64,000 nt of DNA from Pseudomonas sp. LS.1a (GCF_022533585.1 NZ_CP092827.1:1466001-1530000), one strand, 5' to 3'; shown: positions 9,146 to 18,862, counted from the stretch's first letter. Translations and numbers: made by a program. The notes: generated by a model from the sequence alone, not told the origin.

Positions 9146-10272
9146 CTGGCAGACCGCCACAATGCCAGCCCAACCACCACACACCCCAGCACCAGCACCC
9201 CACCAAACACCAGCAAGGCCAACCGCGACCCCAGCCGGTCACTCAGCAACCCGGTAAAGATCACCGGCAGGCTGAACCCCAGGTACGCCAGCAAAAAGAA
9301 CCCGGCACTGGCCCGTGTCTTCTCGTTGCCAGCCAACTGGCTCACCGCCGCCAGCCCGCCCAGGTAGATAAACCCGTAGCACGCACTGCTGGCCGCCACG
9401 GCACCCAGCAATACCGCGCCCAGCTGGCCGCTGTCCGCCCCCCAGGCCAGCACGGCATAGCTGCACGGCAGTATTACCAGCCCCAGCAGCGTGGCCGTAC
9501 GGCTGCTGAGGCGCCGCGCCATCGGCTGGAACAACAAGCCGCAGCTGATCACGCAAAAGGTCGAGAACCCTGACCAGGTGCTAAGCCCATGCTGGCGCAG
9601 GATGCCGGGCAGCAGGGCGATCACCAGCCCCACGCAGGCCCACGCCAGCAAAATGGCCATGCCATAAGCCACACTGCCACGCGGGTAGCAGGGCAGGCGC
9701 AGCATGGGGGTGCGTTGTGCCGGGCGTGGGTCGGGCAGGCGCCATACCACCAGCATGGCCAGCGCTGCCAGCAGCAGTTGCAGGTGGAAGCTGCCTGGGG
9801 TCAGGCTGGCGCCGCGCAGCAGGAACAGGCTGGTCAGTGCCGCGCCCAGGCCAAAGCCCAGGGAGGTACTGGCGGTAACCCAGTTGGCGGCGCGGGTGTT
9901 GTCCGCGCCGCCCATCAGTTCACCCATGTAGGCGGTGGCTGTGGCCGAGGCCAGGCCGGTAGCCAGGCCGAGGAACAGGCGCGCCAGGCCGAGGGTTTGC
10001 AGGCTGGGGGCCAGCAGCATCAGTACGGTGGCAACCATCGACAAGGCCAGTGCGGCCAGCACCAATGGCCGGCGCCCAACCCGGTCGGCCAGCCCGCCCA
10101 GAGCCAGCAGCACGGGTAGTACGCCGAGCACGTAGCCGGAGAAGGCCACTGCGGTGGCAGCGGCGCCCTGGCCGGAGAGGTCGGCGTAGGTGATGTACAG
10201 CGGGGCCTGCAGGTTGACGGCCAGGGTGATCAGGCAGAGGGCGAAGGCCAGGCGGGCCGGGTCGGAGGGCAT
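9097..10272 (-). CDS. MFS transporter
   Basis: 391 aa with about twelve hydrophobic helices. The loop 2-3 signature GGLADRVGRRPLVL is typical of the major facilitator superfamily drug/metabolite exporters in the inner membrane. The ATG at 10272 gives MPSDPARLAFAL. The longer frame (to 10473) reads through a REP pair and is not credible. The last roughly 16 codons (PSRVDPLPQGYHQP) are the translation of a REP arm, so the native C-terminus has been replaced or extended by the repeat. It is divergent from a MocR-type regulator at 10481, its plausible controller. Confidence 0.86.
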   Translation of the reverse strand: MPSDPARLAFALCLITLAVNLQAPLYITYADLSGQGAAATAVAFSGYVLGVLPVLLALGGLADRVGRRPLVLAALALSMVATVLMLLAPSLQTLGLARLFLGLATGLASATATAYMGELMGGADNTRAANWVTASTSLGFGLGAALTSLFLLRGASLTPGSFHLQLLLAALAMLVVWRLPDPRPAQRTPMLRLPCYPRGSVAYGMAILLAWACVGLVIALLPGILRQHGLSTWSGFSTFCVISCGLLFQPMARRLSSRTATLLGLVILPCSYAVLAWGADSGQLGAVLLGAVAASSACYGFIYLGGLAAVSQLAGNEKTRASAGFFLLAYLGFSLPVIFTGLLSDRLGSRLALLVFGGVLVLGCVVVGLALWRSARAPSRVDPLPQGYHQP

Positions 10273-10303
10273 GGGTAGGGATCCTGGTTTACTGGTGGCT
10301 GTT

Positions 10304-10383
10304 CCGGCCTCTTCGCGGGCACGCCCGCTCCCACAGGGATTGCGCAATACCTGTGGGAGCGGGCGTGCCCGCGAAGAGGCCGG
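10304..10383. repeat. REP inverted pair (12-nt spacer)
   Basis: Arms 10304-10337 and 10350-10383 have identical cores (GCACGC when both are read from the same side) and only 12 nt between the CACAGG ends. The pair lies in the divergent MFS / MocR promoter region. Confidence 0.93.
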
Positions 10384-10480
10384 CCCTGCCAACTCTGATG
10401 TCAGCCCATTCCCCTCACCAGACACACCGCCAACCCTTTTATGCTTAACTGTTCGCTCAAAACAAGCAAACACTTACCCC

Positions 10481-11878
10481 ATGCACTTGCCCCTCGACCG
10501 CACCAGCACCACCCCGCTGGTGCAGCAACTCACCGACCACCTGCAAACCTGGATCGACCAGCAACGCCTGCGCCCCGGCGCGCGCCTGCCCTCGATCCGG
10601 GCTTTGGCCCGCAGCCAGGCGGTCAGTGCGTCATGTGTGATCGAAGCCTACGACCGCCTGGTCGCCAGCGGCTGGCTGGAGGCCCGCCACGGCACCGGCT
10701 TTTTCGTCGCCGAGCGCAAACCCGGCCTGGCCGTGGAAGACGCCCAACCCTGGGGCGAGGCCGGCGACGGCAGCTGGCGGCAGTTTCGCGAGGGCCACGA
10801 CGAATTGCTCAAGCTGGGCTGCGGCTGGTTGCCCAGCAGTTGGCGCGCCGCCACCGAACTGGCCCAGGCAGTGCGCCAGGTCAGTCGCGGCAACCCGCAG
10901 GACCTGTTCGACTATTGCCCACCCCTGGGCCTGGCCAGCCTGCGCCAGCAGCTGCACAAGCGCCTGGCGCAGCTGGGCATCGCCGCCGGCCCCGAACGAA
11001 TCCTCACCACCCACGGCGCCAGCCACGGCCTCGACCTGCTGGTGCGCACCCTGCTGCGCCCGGGCGACACGGTGCTGGTGGAAAACCCCGGCTACTACAA
11101 CCTGTACAACCTGCTGCGCCAGCACCAGGTGCACATGCTGCCGGTGCCGCGTACCGCCGAAGGCCCGGACCTGGCCACCCTCGAAGCCCTGCTGGCGGCG
11201 CACAGGCCGCGCTGCCTGTTCATCAACAGCATGTACCACAACCCCACCGGCACCAGCCTGACGCCCAAGGTGGCCTACCGCCTGCTGGAGCTGGCCCGCG
11301 AGCACGACCTGCGCATCATCGAGGACGATATCTACGCCGACTTCCAGGAGGGCCCGGCCACCCGCCTGGCAACTCTCGACAGTGAACAGCGGGTGATCTA
11401 CATGGGCAGCTTCTCGAAAACCCTCAGCAGCTCGCTGCGGGTCGGCTACCTGGTTGCCGACCCGGCGTTGCTGGCGCGCCTGGCCGAGTTGAAGATGGTC
11501 AGCGGCATTGGCACCTCGCGCTTTGCCGAGCAGGTGGTGGGGCAGATGCTGGCCAACGGCAGCTACCGCAAGAGCGTGCAGCGTCTGCGCGTGCGCCTGG
11601 GGCAGCATATGGCCAAGCTGCTCGGCCAGCTGGAACAGGCGGGCTGGCAGGTGTTCTGCGAGCCTTACGGTGGCATGTTCGTCTGGGCCCGCGTGCCGGG
11701 CCGGGATTTCGCCAGCCTGGAGTGCTTGGCCCTGCAGCACGAGGTGCTGCTCACCCCCGGCAGCGCCTTCGATTACCAGGGCGCGGCCAGTGCCTGGCTG
11801 CGTATCAATGTCGCCTACGGGCAGGACTCCCGCGCCCAGGCCTTCCTTCAGCACGCAGGGCGACCTCTGCCAAGCTGA
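10481..11878 (+). CDS. MocR/PdxR-type regulator: GntR HTH fused to PLP-dependent aminotransferase
   Basis: 465 aa. Residues about 5-75 are a GntR winged helix (LPSIRALARSQAVS, YDRLVASGWLEARHGTGFFV). The rest is a fold-type I aminotransferase domain with the PLP-lysine in SFSKTL (K313), YHNPTG and a DDIY motif. Such proteins are PLP-sensing transcription factors rather than free enzymes. The start at 10481 yields MHLPLDRTSTTPLVQQL, where the HTH domain begins. The frame upstream passes through the REP pair. Divergent orientation suggests it controls the adjacent MFS exporter. Confidence 0.9.
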   Translation: MHLPLDRTSTTPLVQQLTDHLQTWIDQQRLRPGARLPSIRALARSQAVSASCVIEAYDRLVASGWLEARHGTGFFVAERKPGLAVEDAQPWGEAGDGSWRQFREGHDELLKLGCGWLPSSWRAATELAQAVRQVSRGNPQDLFDYCPPLGLASLRQQLHKRLAQLGIAAGPERILTTHGASHGLDLLVRTLLRPGDTVLVENPGYYNLYNLLRQHQVHMLPVPRTAEGPDLATLEALLAAHRPRCLFINSMYHNPTGTSLTPKVAYRLLELAREHDLRIIEDDIYADFQEGPATRLATLDSEQRVIYMGSFSKTLSSSLRVGYLVADPALLARLAELKMVSGIGTSRFAEQVVGQMLANGSYRKSVQRLRVRLGQHMAKLLGQLEQAGWQVFCEPYGGMFVWARVPGRDFASLECLALQHEVLLTPGSAFDYQGAASAWLRINVAYGQDSRAQAFLQHAGRPLPS

Positions 11879-11994
11879 TAACGACACGCTCATAGCTATT
11901 TGACACTATTCTGACGTCAGGCCCTTGTTCATCGGCTGGCAACGTTGCCACCCTTGGCCTTCGGGATAACCTCGCACGCAGAAGGGGAATCGGC

Positions 11995-13935
11995 ATGGGC
12001 GCGAGCAAGCACGGTGTGCTGGCCAACCTGGGCATGGCCCGCAAACTCGGCCTGGGCTTTGCCCTGGTGCTGGTGCTGACCCTGGCGGTGGCGGCCATTG
12101 GCATTGCTGCGCTGCACAGCGTTGGCCAGCGCTTCGACAGCCTGCGCCAGCTGGCCCAGTTCAATACCGACCTGCTGCGCTTGCGCCAGCACGAGCAGGC
12201 CTTTGCCCTGCGCTCCGACATGCAGCAGGCCGAGGCCTTGCGCAGCGGCCTGCAGGGTCTGGCCGAGCGCGCCCGTGGTCTGCCGGCGCTGGCGGCAGCG
12301 GAAGCCGACCTGGCAGCCTATGGCCAGGCGTTCGAGGCCTTTGTCGAGGCGGTGCAGGCCAAGGAGCTGGCGCTGGACATGGCCAGCTGGTCGGTGTCCA
12401 GCGTGGCCAACAACCTCGATGTGTTGCAGGCCGGCCTGGCCGATGATGGCGTGTACACCCTCAAGCAGTCCCAGGGCCAGCAGGGCGGCGCGTTTCTCGA
12501 GCAGGCCGCGCAGGTGGCGCAGGTGTCGCGGCTGATGTTGCAGGCCATGGATGAAGCGCGGGTACGCCTGGAAAAAAGCCGCAAGGGCGAAGAGGGCGTC
12601 AGCCAGGAACGCATTGCCCAGACCATCGAGGCCGCCAGCCTGGTCAGCCAGTTGCAGGGCGCCGTCAGCGATGCCGGCTACCAGAGTGTGCTGGGCGAGG
12701 TAGCGGGGCACATTGGCAGTTTCTCGGAAAAACTTAACGAATACACTGACCAACTGGCCCGCGAGCAGGGGCTGAAGGCGCAGTTGCAGGCCAGTGCCGA
12801 GCAAGTCACCGGGCGGGTCGACCAGGCTTACCTGGGGCAGGAGCAGGCCCTGCAGGGTGAACTGAAACGCAATGCCGTGGCCATCGGCCTGGCCACGACA
12901 TTGGCGCTGCTGGTGGGCGTGCTGGCCGCCTGGCTGATCACCCGCGCCGTGGTCGGGCCGCTCAAGCATGTGATTGCCCGCGCCCAGCGCATTGCCGCTG
13001 GCGAGCTGAGCTTTGACGCCCAGGCGCCACGCCGTGACGAAGTAGGGCAGCTGATGCAGGCCATGCAGCAGATGGCGGCGGGCTTGTCGGGCATTGTCAG
13101 CGGTTTGCAGCAGGGCATCGAGCAACTGGCCGGTAATGCACAGGCGCTATCGGCGGTGACCGAGCAGACCAACCGCGAGGTGGGCAGCCAGAAGGAAGAG
13201 ACCGAACAGGTGGCGACTGCCATGCAACAGATGACCGCCACCGTGCACGATGTGGCGCGAAATGCCGAAGAGGCGGCGCTGGCGGCCCAGGCTGCGGATG
13301 AGAAGGTGGATTCCGGGCAGCAGGTGGTGCGCCAGAGCATGCAGCGCATCGAGCAACTGGCGGCTGCGGCGGAGACGGCCAGCGTCGGTATCGACAGCCT
13401 CAGTGCCGAGATCCACACCATTGGCGACGTGCTGGAAGTGATCAAGAGTGTGGCCGAACAGACCAACCTGCTGGCGCTGAATGCCGCTATCGAAGCGGCC
13501 CGGGCCGGTGAGCAAGGGCGTGGCTTTGCAGTGGTAGCTGATGAGGTGCGCGCGTTGGCGCGGCGTACCCGGCAGTCTACCGAGCAGATCGAGACCTTGG
13601 TGGCCAGCCTGCGCGGTAATGCCCAGCAGTCGGTGGCGCAGATTCGCGGCAGTACCGAGCTGGTGCGCCTGGCGGTAGCCGATGCGCTGCAGACCGAAAG
13701 CGCGCTGGGCAGCATTGCGGCGGCGGTGTCATTGATCCAGCAGATGAACCAGCAGATTGCCGCGGCGGCCGAGCAGCAGAGCTCGGTGGCGGAAGAGATC
13801 AGCCGCAGCGTGACGCACATCCGCGGCAGTGCCGATCAGGCGGCGTTGGCGATGCAGGACAATGCCCGGTCGAGTATCGAGTTGGCGCAGTTGGGGACTG
13901 ACCTGAAGGGGATGGTGGGGCATTTCAGGTTGTGA
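11995..13935 (+). CDS. Methyl-accepting chemotaxis protein with HBM-type sensor domain
   Basis: 646 aa. TM1 lies at about 17-40. A wholly helical periplasmic region of about 250 residues has the size and character of the helical bimodular (HBM) sensor fold found in McpS-like receptors for TCA-cycle acids. TM2 is at about 293-318, followed by HAMP ([19 protein letters not shown]). The cytoplasmic hairpin carries the invariant tip sequence [28 protein letters not shown] precedes the ATG. It is monocistronic and followed by a REP pair. The ligand cannot be told from sequence. Confidence 0.92.
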   Translation: MGASKHGVLANLGMARKLGLGFALVLVLTLAVAAIGIAALHSVGQRFDSLRQLAQFNTDLLRLRQHEQAFALRSDMQQAEALRSGLQGLAERARGLPALAAAEADLAAYGQAFEAFVEAVQAKELALDMASWSVSSVANNLDVLQAGLADDGVYTLKQSQGQQGGAFLEQAAQVAQVSRLMLQAMDEARVRLEKSRKGEEGVSQERIAQTIEAASLVSQLQGAVSDAGYQSVLGEVAGHIGSFSEKLNEYTDQLAREQGLKAQLQASAEQVTGRVDQAYLGQEQALQGELKRNAVAIGLATTLALLVGVLAAWLITRAVVGPLKHVIARAQRIAAGELSFDAQAPRRDEVGQLMQAMQQMAAGLSGIVSGLQQGIEQLAGNAQALSAVTEQTNREVGSQKEETEQVATAMQQMTATVHDVARNAEEAALAAQAADEKVDSGQQVVRQSMQRIEQLAAAAETASVGIDSLSAEIHTIGDVLEVIKSVAEQTNLLALNAAIEAARAGEQGRGFAVVADEVRALARRTRQSTEQIETLVASLRGNAQQSVAQIRGSTELVRLAVADALQTESALGSIAAAVSLIQQMNQQIAAAAEQQSSVAEEISRSVTHIRGSADQAALAMQDNARSSIELAQLGTDLKGMVGHFRL

Positions 13936-13953
13936 TCTGGGCCTGGGCGTTGT

Positions 13954-14070
13954 GTTGCCTGTACCGGCCTCTTCGCGGGTAAACCCGCTCCCACAGGAAT
14001 ACCACAAGGCTGAATATTGTGTGATCCCTGTGGGAGCGGGTTTACCCGCGAAGAGGCCGGTACAGGCAAC
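13954..14070. repeat. REP inverted pair with extended flanking arms (29-nt spacer)
   Basis: The inverted symmetry runs beyond the REP units: GTTGCCTGTACCGG on the left matches CCGGTACAGGCAAC on the right. Cores are identical (GTAAAC). It lies between the convergent ends of the chemoreceptor and benE genes. Confidence 0.94.
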
Positions 14071-14078
14071 AAATACCT

Positions 14079-15269
14079 TCAGGCCCTGCGCGGATTTAGG
14101 ATCATCAAGGTCAACACCCCCGCCACAATCCCCCAGAACGCCGAGCCGATCGAGAACAAGGTCAGCCCCGACGCCGTGACCATGAAGGTGATCAACGCCG
14201 CCTCCCGCTCACGCGCTTCGCTCATGGCCACGGTCAGCCCGTTCATGATCGAGCCGAACAGCGCCAGCGCCGCAATCGACAGCACCAGCTCTTTCGGCAA
14301 TGCCGCAAACAGCGCCGCCAAGGTCGCGCCGAACACCCCGGCAATGCCGTAGAAAATCCCGCACCACACTGCCGCGGTATAACGCTTGGCCGGGTCTTCA
14401 TGGGCATGCGGCCCGGTGCAGATCGCCGCGCTGATCGCTGCCAGGTTGACCCCGTGCGAGCCAAACGGTGCCAGCAGCAGCGAGGCAAAGCCGGTGGCCG
14501 AGATCAGTGGTGAGGCCGGCACCTGGTAGCCGTCCGCGCGCAGCACGGCCACACCCGGCATGTTCTGCGAGGTCATCGCCACCACGAACAGCGGAATGCC
14601 AATGCTGATGGTCGCTGCCAGCGAGAAGCTTGGCGTGGTCCACACTGGCGTGGCCACTTCCAGGCGGAAGCTGCTGAAGTCCAGCAGGCCCAAGGCACCG
14701 GACAGCGCCGTGCCCACCAGCAGCGCGGCCAGCACGCAGTAACGCGGCGACAGGCGCTTGACCAGCAGGTAGCTGAAGAACATGCCCAGTACCAGCAAGG
14801 TGCGGTGCTGGGCGGCGACGAAGATTTCACTGCCGATCTTGAACAGGATGCCCGCCAGCAGCGCCGAGGCCAGCGAGGCCGGGATGCGCTTGACCAGGCG
14901 CTCGAAGCTGCCGGTCAGGCCACAGATCAGCACCAGCACGGCGCAGGTAATGTAGGCGCCGATCGCCTCGCCATAGCTGACCCCGCCCAGGCTGGTGATC
15001 AGCAAGGCGGCACCGGGGGTGGACCAGGCTACGGTGATCGGCGTGCGGTAACGTAGCGACAGACCGATGCTGCATACCGCCATGCCGATCGACAACGCCC
15101 AGATCCATGACGAAATCTGCGCGCTGGTCAGCCCGGCTGCCTGGCCGGCCTGGAACATCAGCACCAGCGAGCTGGTATAGCCGGTGAGCATGGCGATAAA
15201 GCCGGCGACCACCGCCGATGGGGAGCTGTCTGCCAGGGGCCGCAGGCGTATGGAAGTGGCATTGGTCAT
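14079..15269 (-). CDS. benE: Benzoate/H+ symporter family protein
   Basis: 396 aa inner-membrane protein with about eleven to twelve helices. The BenE signature region SSWIWALSIGMAVCS, the transport-domain motif YRTPITVAWSTPGAALL and the C-terminal NLAAISAAICTG stretch are present. The family imports benzoate and related aromatic acids. No benABC catabolic genes lie nearby, so the physiological substrate is inferred from family only. The ATG at 15269 has AAGGA 9-10 nt upstream. The TTG two codons earlier is less likely. Confidence 0.88.
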   Translation of the reverse strand: MTNATSIRLRPLADSSPSAVVAGFIAMLTGYTSSLVLMFQAGQAAGLTSAQISSWIWALSIGMAVCSIGLSLRYRTPITVAWSTPGAALLITSLGGVSYGEAIGAYITCAVLVLICGLTGSFERLVKRIPASLASALLAGILFKIGSEIFVAAQHRTLLVLGMFFSYLLVKRLSPRYCVLAALLVGTALSGALGLLDFSSFRLEVATPVWTTPSFSLAATISIGIPLFVVAMTSQNMPGVAVLRADGYQVPASPLISATGFASLLLAPFGSHGVNLAAISAAICTGPHAHEDPAKRYTAAVWCGIFYGIAGVFGATLAALFAALPKELVLSIAALALFGSIMNGLTVAMSEAREREAALITFMVTASGLTLFSIGSAFWGIVAGVLTLMILNPRRA

Positions 15270-15414
15270 GAACAAAATCCTTGTAAAGGTGTAAGCAGTT
15301 TTTTCAGACTACAGCGAGCAAGGTTGATCCTTGCCATACAGCGGCCATTGCTTTTAGCCGTACAGTCGCCAACTATTGGGCGAAAATGCAGAACTGCTTG
15401 GGAGTGGAAGGGCG

Positions 15415-16017
15415 ATGTACAAGGTCTATGGCGACTACCAGTCGGGCAACTGCTACAAGGTCAAGCTGATGTTGAACCTGCTGGACCGGCCGTATGAATG
15501 GCATCCGGTGGACATCCTCAAGGGCGAGACCGAAACAGCCGAGTTCCTGGCGATGAACCCCAACGGCAAGGTGCCGGTGCTGGAGCTGGAGGACGGCAGC
15601 TACCTGTGGGAGTCCAATGCCATTCTCAACTTCCTGGCCGATGGCAGCGAGTTCCTGCCTACCGAGCCGCGCCTGCGTACCCAGGTGTTGCAGTGGCAGT
15701 TCTTCGAGCAGTACAGCCATGAGCCATACATTGCCGTGGCGCGCTTCATCCAGTTCTACCTGGGGTTGCCGGACGAGCGCCTGGACGAGTATCGCAAGCT
15801 GCACAAGGGTGGGTACAAGGCGCTGAAGGTGATGGAGCGGCAGCTGCAGATGACGCCGTACCTGGTAGGTGACCAGTACTCGATTGCCGACGTGGCGTTG
15901 TATGCCTATACCCACGTGGCGCACCAGGGTGGGTTCGACCTGGCCGATTACCCGGCAGTGAGGGCCTGGCTGGAGCGGGTCAGCAGCCACCCGAGGCATG
16001 TGCCGATGGTGGGGTAG
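15415..16017 (+). CDS. Glutathione S-transferase family protein
   Basis: 200 aa. N-terminal thioredoxin-fold half (MYKVYGDYQSGNCYKVKLML, MNPNGKVPVLE, LWESNAIL) and an all-helical C-terminal half with YLVGDQYSIADVALYAY (the N-capping/hydrophobic staple motif). S10 or N12 near the N-terminus is a candidate glutathione-activating residue. It is cytosolic. GGAAGGGCG precedes the ATG. The substrate is unknown. A REP pair follows directly. Confidence 0.9.
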   Translation: MYKVYGDYQSGNCYKVKLMLNLLDRPYEWHPVDILKGETETAEFLAMNPNGKVPVLELEDGSYLWESNAILNFLADGSEFLPTEPRLRTQVLQWQFFEQYSHEPYIAVARFIQFYLGLPDERLDEYRKLHKGGYKALKVMERQLQMTPYLVGDQYSIADVALYAYTHVAHQGGFDLADYPAVRAWLERVSSHPRHVPMVG

Positions 16018-16029
16018 TTTCTAGCCTTT

Positions 16030-16125
16030 GCCGGCCTCTTCGCGGGCATGCCCGCTCCCACAGGTATTCCACAATATTCAGCCCTGTGGTGAGCCTGTGG
16101 GAGCGGGCGTGCCCGCGAAAGGGCC
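16030..16125. repeat. REP inverted pair (29-nt spacer)
   Basis: Arms 16030-16064 and 16094-16125. Cores differ (GCATGC versus GCACGC). It lies between convergent GST-family genes. Confidence 0.92.
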
Positions 16126-16147
16126 AGAGCAGGCTGCCCGCAAACCG

Positions 16148-16519
16148 TCAGGCCGAAGCGAACCGCTCATCCAGGTAGGCAATGATGGCCTTGGACTCAT
16201 ACATCCAGGTCACCTTGCCCGCTTCTTCAATGCGCAGACACGGCACTTTCACCCGGCCGCCACCTTCCTGCAGGGCCTGGCGGTGCGCAGGGTCGTTCTT
16301 GGCATCGCGCAGCGCCACCGGCACGTTCAAACGGTGCAGGGTGCGGCGTGTCTTGACGCAGAACGGGCAGGCGTGGAACTGGTACAGCGCCAGGCCCTTG
16401 GCCGCTTGCTCGACGCGGGCCTGGGCGGCGGCGTCGCGCTTGCGCTTGGCCGGGCGGCTGATCCAGTCGCCGAACACGATGAGCTGGCCGAGGCCAACCC
16501 GCAGGGCTTTGACGATCAT
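16148..16519 (-). CDS. Thioredoxin-fold glutathione S-transferase N-terminal domain protein (glutaredoxin-like)
   Basis: 123 aa. A short basic N-terminal segment is followed by one thioredoxin-fold domain with the redox motif CPFC (FHACPFCVKTRRTL), VKVPCLRI (cis-proline) and YESKAIIAYLDERF, which is the GST N-terminal layout without the helical C-terminal domain. It is likely a glutathione-dependent reductase. AGGAG sits 6 nt before the ATG at 16519. Downstream of folE on the same strand, but separated from it by a strong terminator. Confidence 0.85.
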   Translation of the reverse strand: MIVKALRVGLGQLIVFGDWISRPAKRKRDAAAQARVEQAAKGLALYQFHACPFCVKTRRTLHRLNVPVALRDAKNDPAHRQALQEGGGRVKVPCLRIEEAGKVTWMYESKAIIAYLDERFASA

Positions 16520-16536
16520 GGGCAACTCCTGAAATG

Positions 16537-16563
16537 AAAAAGCCGACCCGGGAGGGTCGGCTT
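16537..16563 (-). terminator. Rho-independent terminator of folE
   Basis: GCCGACCC/GGGTCGGC arms followed on the minus strand by a T-run, 16 bp after the folE stop. Confidence 0.9.
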
Positions 16564-16578
16564 GGGGTCAGCAGCCAA

Positions 16579-17124
16579 TCACTTGATCAGGCTGAGGAAC
16601 TCGCTGCGGGTGGCGGCGTTTTCGCGGAACTCACCCAGCATCACCGAGGTGATCATGGTCGAGTTCTGCTTCTCGACACCGCGCATCATCATGCACATGT
16701 GCTTGGCTTCGATGACCACGGCCACACCGGCGGCACCGGTTACCTGCTGCACGGCCTCGGCAACCTGGCGGCTGAGGTTTTCCTGGATCTGCAGGCGGCG
16801 GGCGTACATGTCGACGATGCGCGCCACCTTCGACAGGCCCAGTACCTTGCCCTTGGGCAGGTAGGCCACGTGCGCCTTGCCGATGAACGGCAGCATGTGG
16901 TGTTCGCACATCGAATACAGCTCGATGTCCCGGACCAGCACCATTTCGCTGTTGTCAGAGCTGAACAGCGCGTTGTTGGTGACTTCTTCCAGTGTTTGCT
17001 CATAACCGCGGCAAAGGTACTTCATCGCCTTTGCAGCCCGCTTGGGCGTGTCGAGCAGGCCCTCACGGGAGACGTCCTCGCCAATCTGGCTGAGGATCTC
17101 GGTGTAGTTCTGTTCCAGGGACAT
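16579..17124 (-). CDS. folE: GTP cyclohydrolase I, type IA
   Basis: 181 aa. It opens GTP to 7,8-dihydroneopterin triphosphate, the first step of tetrahydrofolate (and pterin) synthesis. Zinc ligands C73, H76 ([10 protein letters not shown]) and C144 (KHMCMMMRG) are all present, as is the GTP-binding RLQIQENLS region. Length is slightly short of E. coli FolE because the N-terminal extension is missing, which is usual for the shorter pseudomonad form. The start at 17124 gives [11 protein letters not shown]. It lies 70 bp downstream of the Smr gene. Confidence 0.95.
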   Translation of the reverse strand: MSLEQNYTEILSQIGEDVSREGLLDTPKRAAKAMKYLCRGYEQTLEEVTNNALFSSDNSEMVLVRDIELYSMCEHHMLPFIGKAHVAYLPKGKVLGLSKVARIVDMYARRLQIQENLSRQVAEAVQQVTGAAGVAVVIEAKHMCMMMRGVEKQNSTMITSVMLGEFRENAATRSEFLSLIK

Positions 17125-17194
17125 GGATCTACCTGTGGGAAAAAATCGCAAAAACGAAGGGTACGGCGGTGAGGGCGGCGCTGCAAGCGCGGCG

Positions 17195-17755
17195 TTACTC
17201 GTCGCGGCCTTCGAGCATGGTTCGCTTGAGCATCACATAGACCGCGCCGGTGCCGCCGTGGCGGGCGTTGCACGAGGCAAAACCGAGCACCTGCGGGTGC
17301 TGGCGCAGCCAGGTGTTGACGTGGCTCTTGATCATCGGACGCTTGCCGTCCAGGCGCGCGGCCTTGCCGTGGGTAACCCGCACGCAGCGCACTTCCAGCC
17401 TGGTGGCTTCGGCGATGAAGTCCCACAGGGTTTCGCGGGCCTTTTCCACGGTCATGCCGTGCAGGTCGAGGCTGCCCTCGAACGGGATCTGCCCCAGCTT
17501 CAGCTTGCGCAGCTGGCCTTCCTGCACGCCATCGCGGCGCCACAGCAGCTCGTCTTCGGCGCCAACGTCGATGACGAACTGGTCGGACATGCCGTCGATC
17601 ACCAGCGCCTTGTCACTGCGCACGGTCGCCGCCTGGCGCAGGCCGGCCAGCTGCTGGCGGTCGGCCTTGGGCTTGCCGACTTCGGCGCGGTCGTGCCTGA
17701 TCGGTTTGACACCGCGCACTTCGGCCTTGAACAGGGAAAAATCGTCGTCTTGCAT
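17195..17755 (-). CDS. Smr-domain protein (endonuclease fold)
   Basis: 186 aa. The N-terminal half is charged and probably flexible. The C-terminal Smr domain carries LDLHGM (about residue 100), VRVTHGKAA and the [16 protein letters not shown] segment. Smr proteins of this architecture in E. coli (SmrB) cut mRNA between collided ribosomes, and a similar job is inferred here. GGAGG lies 5-9 nt before the ATG at 17755. Upstream frame beyond it is REP sequence. It may be co-transcribed with folE. Confidence 0.88.
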   Translation of the reverse strand: MQDDDFSLFKAEVRGVKPIRHDRAEVGKPKADRQQLAGLRQAATVRSDKALVIDGMSDQFVIDVGAEDELLWRRDGVQEGQLRKLKLGQIPFEGSLDLHGMTVEKARETLWDFIAEATRLEVRCVRVTHGKAARLDGKRPMIKSHVNTWLRQHPQVLGFASCNARHGGTGAVYVMLKRTMLEGRDE

Positions 17756-17813
17756 GATGCCTCCACGTGGGCGGCGTAGTTTACGCGACTGTGGGGCGGT
17801 GTGCAGCCTGTAC

Positions 17814-17845
17814 GGGCCCTTTCGCGGGTAAACCCGCTCCCACAA
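17814..17845. repeat. Single REP arm
   Basis: One full arm (CCCTTTCGCGGGTAAACCCG plus the CTCCCACA tail) without an inverted partner, in the spacer between the 106-aa membrane protein and the Smr gene. Confidence 0.85.
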
Positions 17846-17864
17846 TGACCGCGTAAGCAGCGCC

Positions 17865-18185
17865 TCAATCGTGTTTCTTCATCAGGTGCGGCGACAGGTT
17901 CAGCTCGCGCCCACGGCGCAGGCGAATGCGGCTGCGCCGCCAGAAGCGCACGCCTAGCCACAGCAGCAGCAAGCCGGCCCCGGTGAGGATACCGGCCAGC
18001 GGTTTGTTGGCATTGAGTTCCGCCAGGGCAGGGTAGTTGCCCAGCAGGCCGGCGACGCCGGCCATTGCCAGCAGCACGCCCAGGGTTGCCAGCAGGGCCG
18101 ACAGGCCGGCCGCCAGGCGGGCGCCCCAGTTACGCGGTTCGCGCGGGCGAAGGCGCTTGGCGTCGAAACTGCCTTTGAGCTTCAT
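17865..18185 (-). CDS. Uncharacterised small two-helix membrane protein
   Basis: 106 aa. Basic N-terminus, two hydrophobic helices (about residues 24-48 and 62-82) and a strongly basic tail (FWRRSRIRLRRGREL) that would sit in the cytoplasm by the positive-inside rule. GAGGAG lies 6 nt before the ATG at 18185. The longer frame to 18482 is antisense to nothing useful and overlaps the isochorismatase-like gene. I do not recognise a family. It sits in the same direction as the isochorismatase-like gene and Smr/folE. Confidence 0.75.
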   Translation of the reverse strand: MKLKGSFDAKRLRPREPRNWGARLAAGLSALLATLGVLLAMAGVAGLLGNYPALAELNANKPLAGILTGAGLLLLWLGVRFWRRSRIRLRRGRELNLSPHLMKKHD

Positions 18186-18271
18186 TCCGCTCTCCTCTGT
18201 GGATATCCGGAATTCGACCTGGGGCCGCCCATCGGGTTCCGCCCGGCTGCCGGGCGGTTGTACCCAGCCGG

Positions 18272-18862
18272 TCAGATCAGGCTGGCGGTGGGGGCCACGC
18301 AAGCGAAGTTGTCGGCCATCACGGCCATTTCGCACTGGTGAATCTGCGCGGCCGGGATTACCCCATCCTTGAATGCCAGGTCGCGGGTCGCCGAAGCGTC
18401 TTCCACCAGGGTGCAGCGGTAACCATAGTCCTTGGCACGACGCACGGTGGTGCTGACGCTGGAATGGCTCATGAAGCCGCACACGATCAGATCCAGGTGG
18501 CCCAGTTCCTGGAGGGTCTCGTGCAGCTTGGTGTTCTTGAATGCGTTGGGCATGCGTTTTTCGATGACGATTTCGCCTTCCAGCGGCTCCAGCCCCGGAA
18601 TGAACTGGCCGGCCGGACCTTGCGGGTCGAAGCGGCCACCGACAGTGCCCAGGTGGCGAACATGGATGATCGGACGGCCGCTCTTGCGCGCGGCGTCGAG
18701 CAACCTGGCGATGTTGGCCACGGCCTCGTCCATGCCCGACAGCGCCAGGGGCCCGCTGAGGTACTCCTTTTGCGCATCGATGATGATCAGGCTGGCGTGG
18801 CTCAGCTTGGCCGGCGGATAGTCGCGGCCAGTGAGGCGGAACATCGTGGTTGGAACGGACAT
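18272..18862 (-). CDS. Isochorismatase-like hydrolase with Ser at the usual nucleophile position
   Basis: 196 aa, typical length for the cysteine hydrolase/isochorismatase superfamily. The aspartate (D29 in LIIIDAQ) and lysine (K102 in VIEKRMPNAF) of the triad are kept. The segment that normally reads M-x-H-x-C-V reads MSHSSV here, putting Ser135 where the catalytic Cys is expected. It may be a true isochorismatase-type enzyme (which lacks the Cys), an altered hydrolase, or inactive. AAGGAG precedes the ATG at 18862. It is divergent from prmB. Confidence 0.87.
   Translation of the reverse strand: MSVPTTMFRLTGRDYPPAKLSHASLIIIDAQKEYLSGPLALSGMDEAVANIARLLDAARKSGRPIIHVRHLGTVGGRFDPQGPAGQFIPGLEPLEGEIVIEKRMPNAFKNTKLHETLQELGHLDLIVCGFMSHSSVSTTVRRAKDYGYRCTLVEDASATRDLAFKDGVIPAAQIHQCEMAVMADNFACVAPTASLI

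Noticed and set aside
10190..10480. N-terminal extensions of the MFS and MocR genes through the REP pair
   Set aside because: Both extensions translate the same palindromic repeat and lack ribosome sites; the internal starts match the families.
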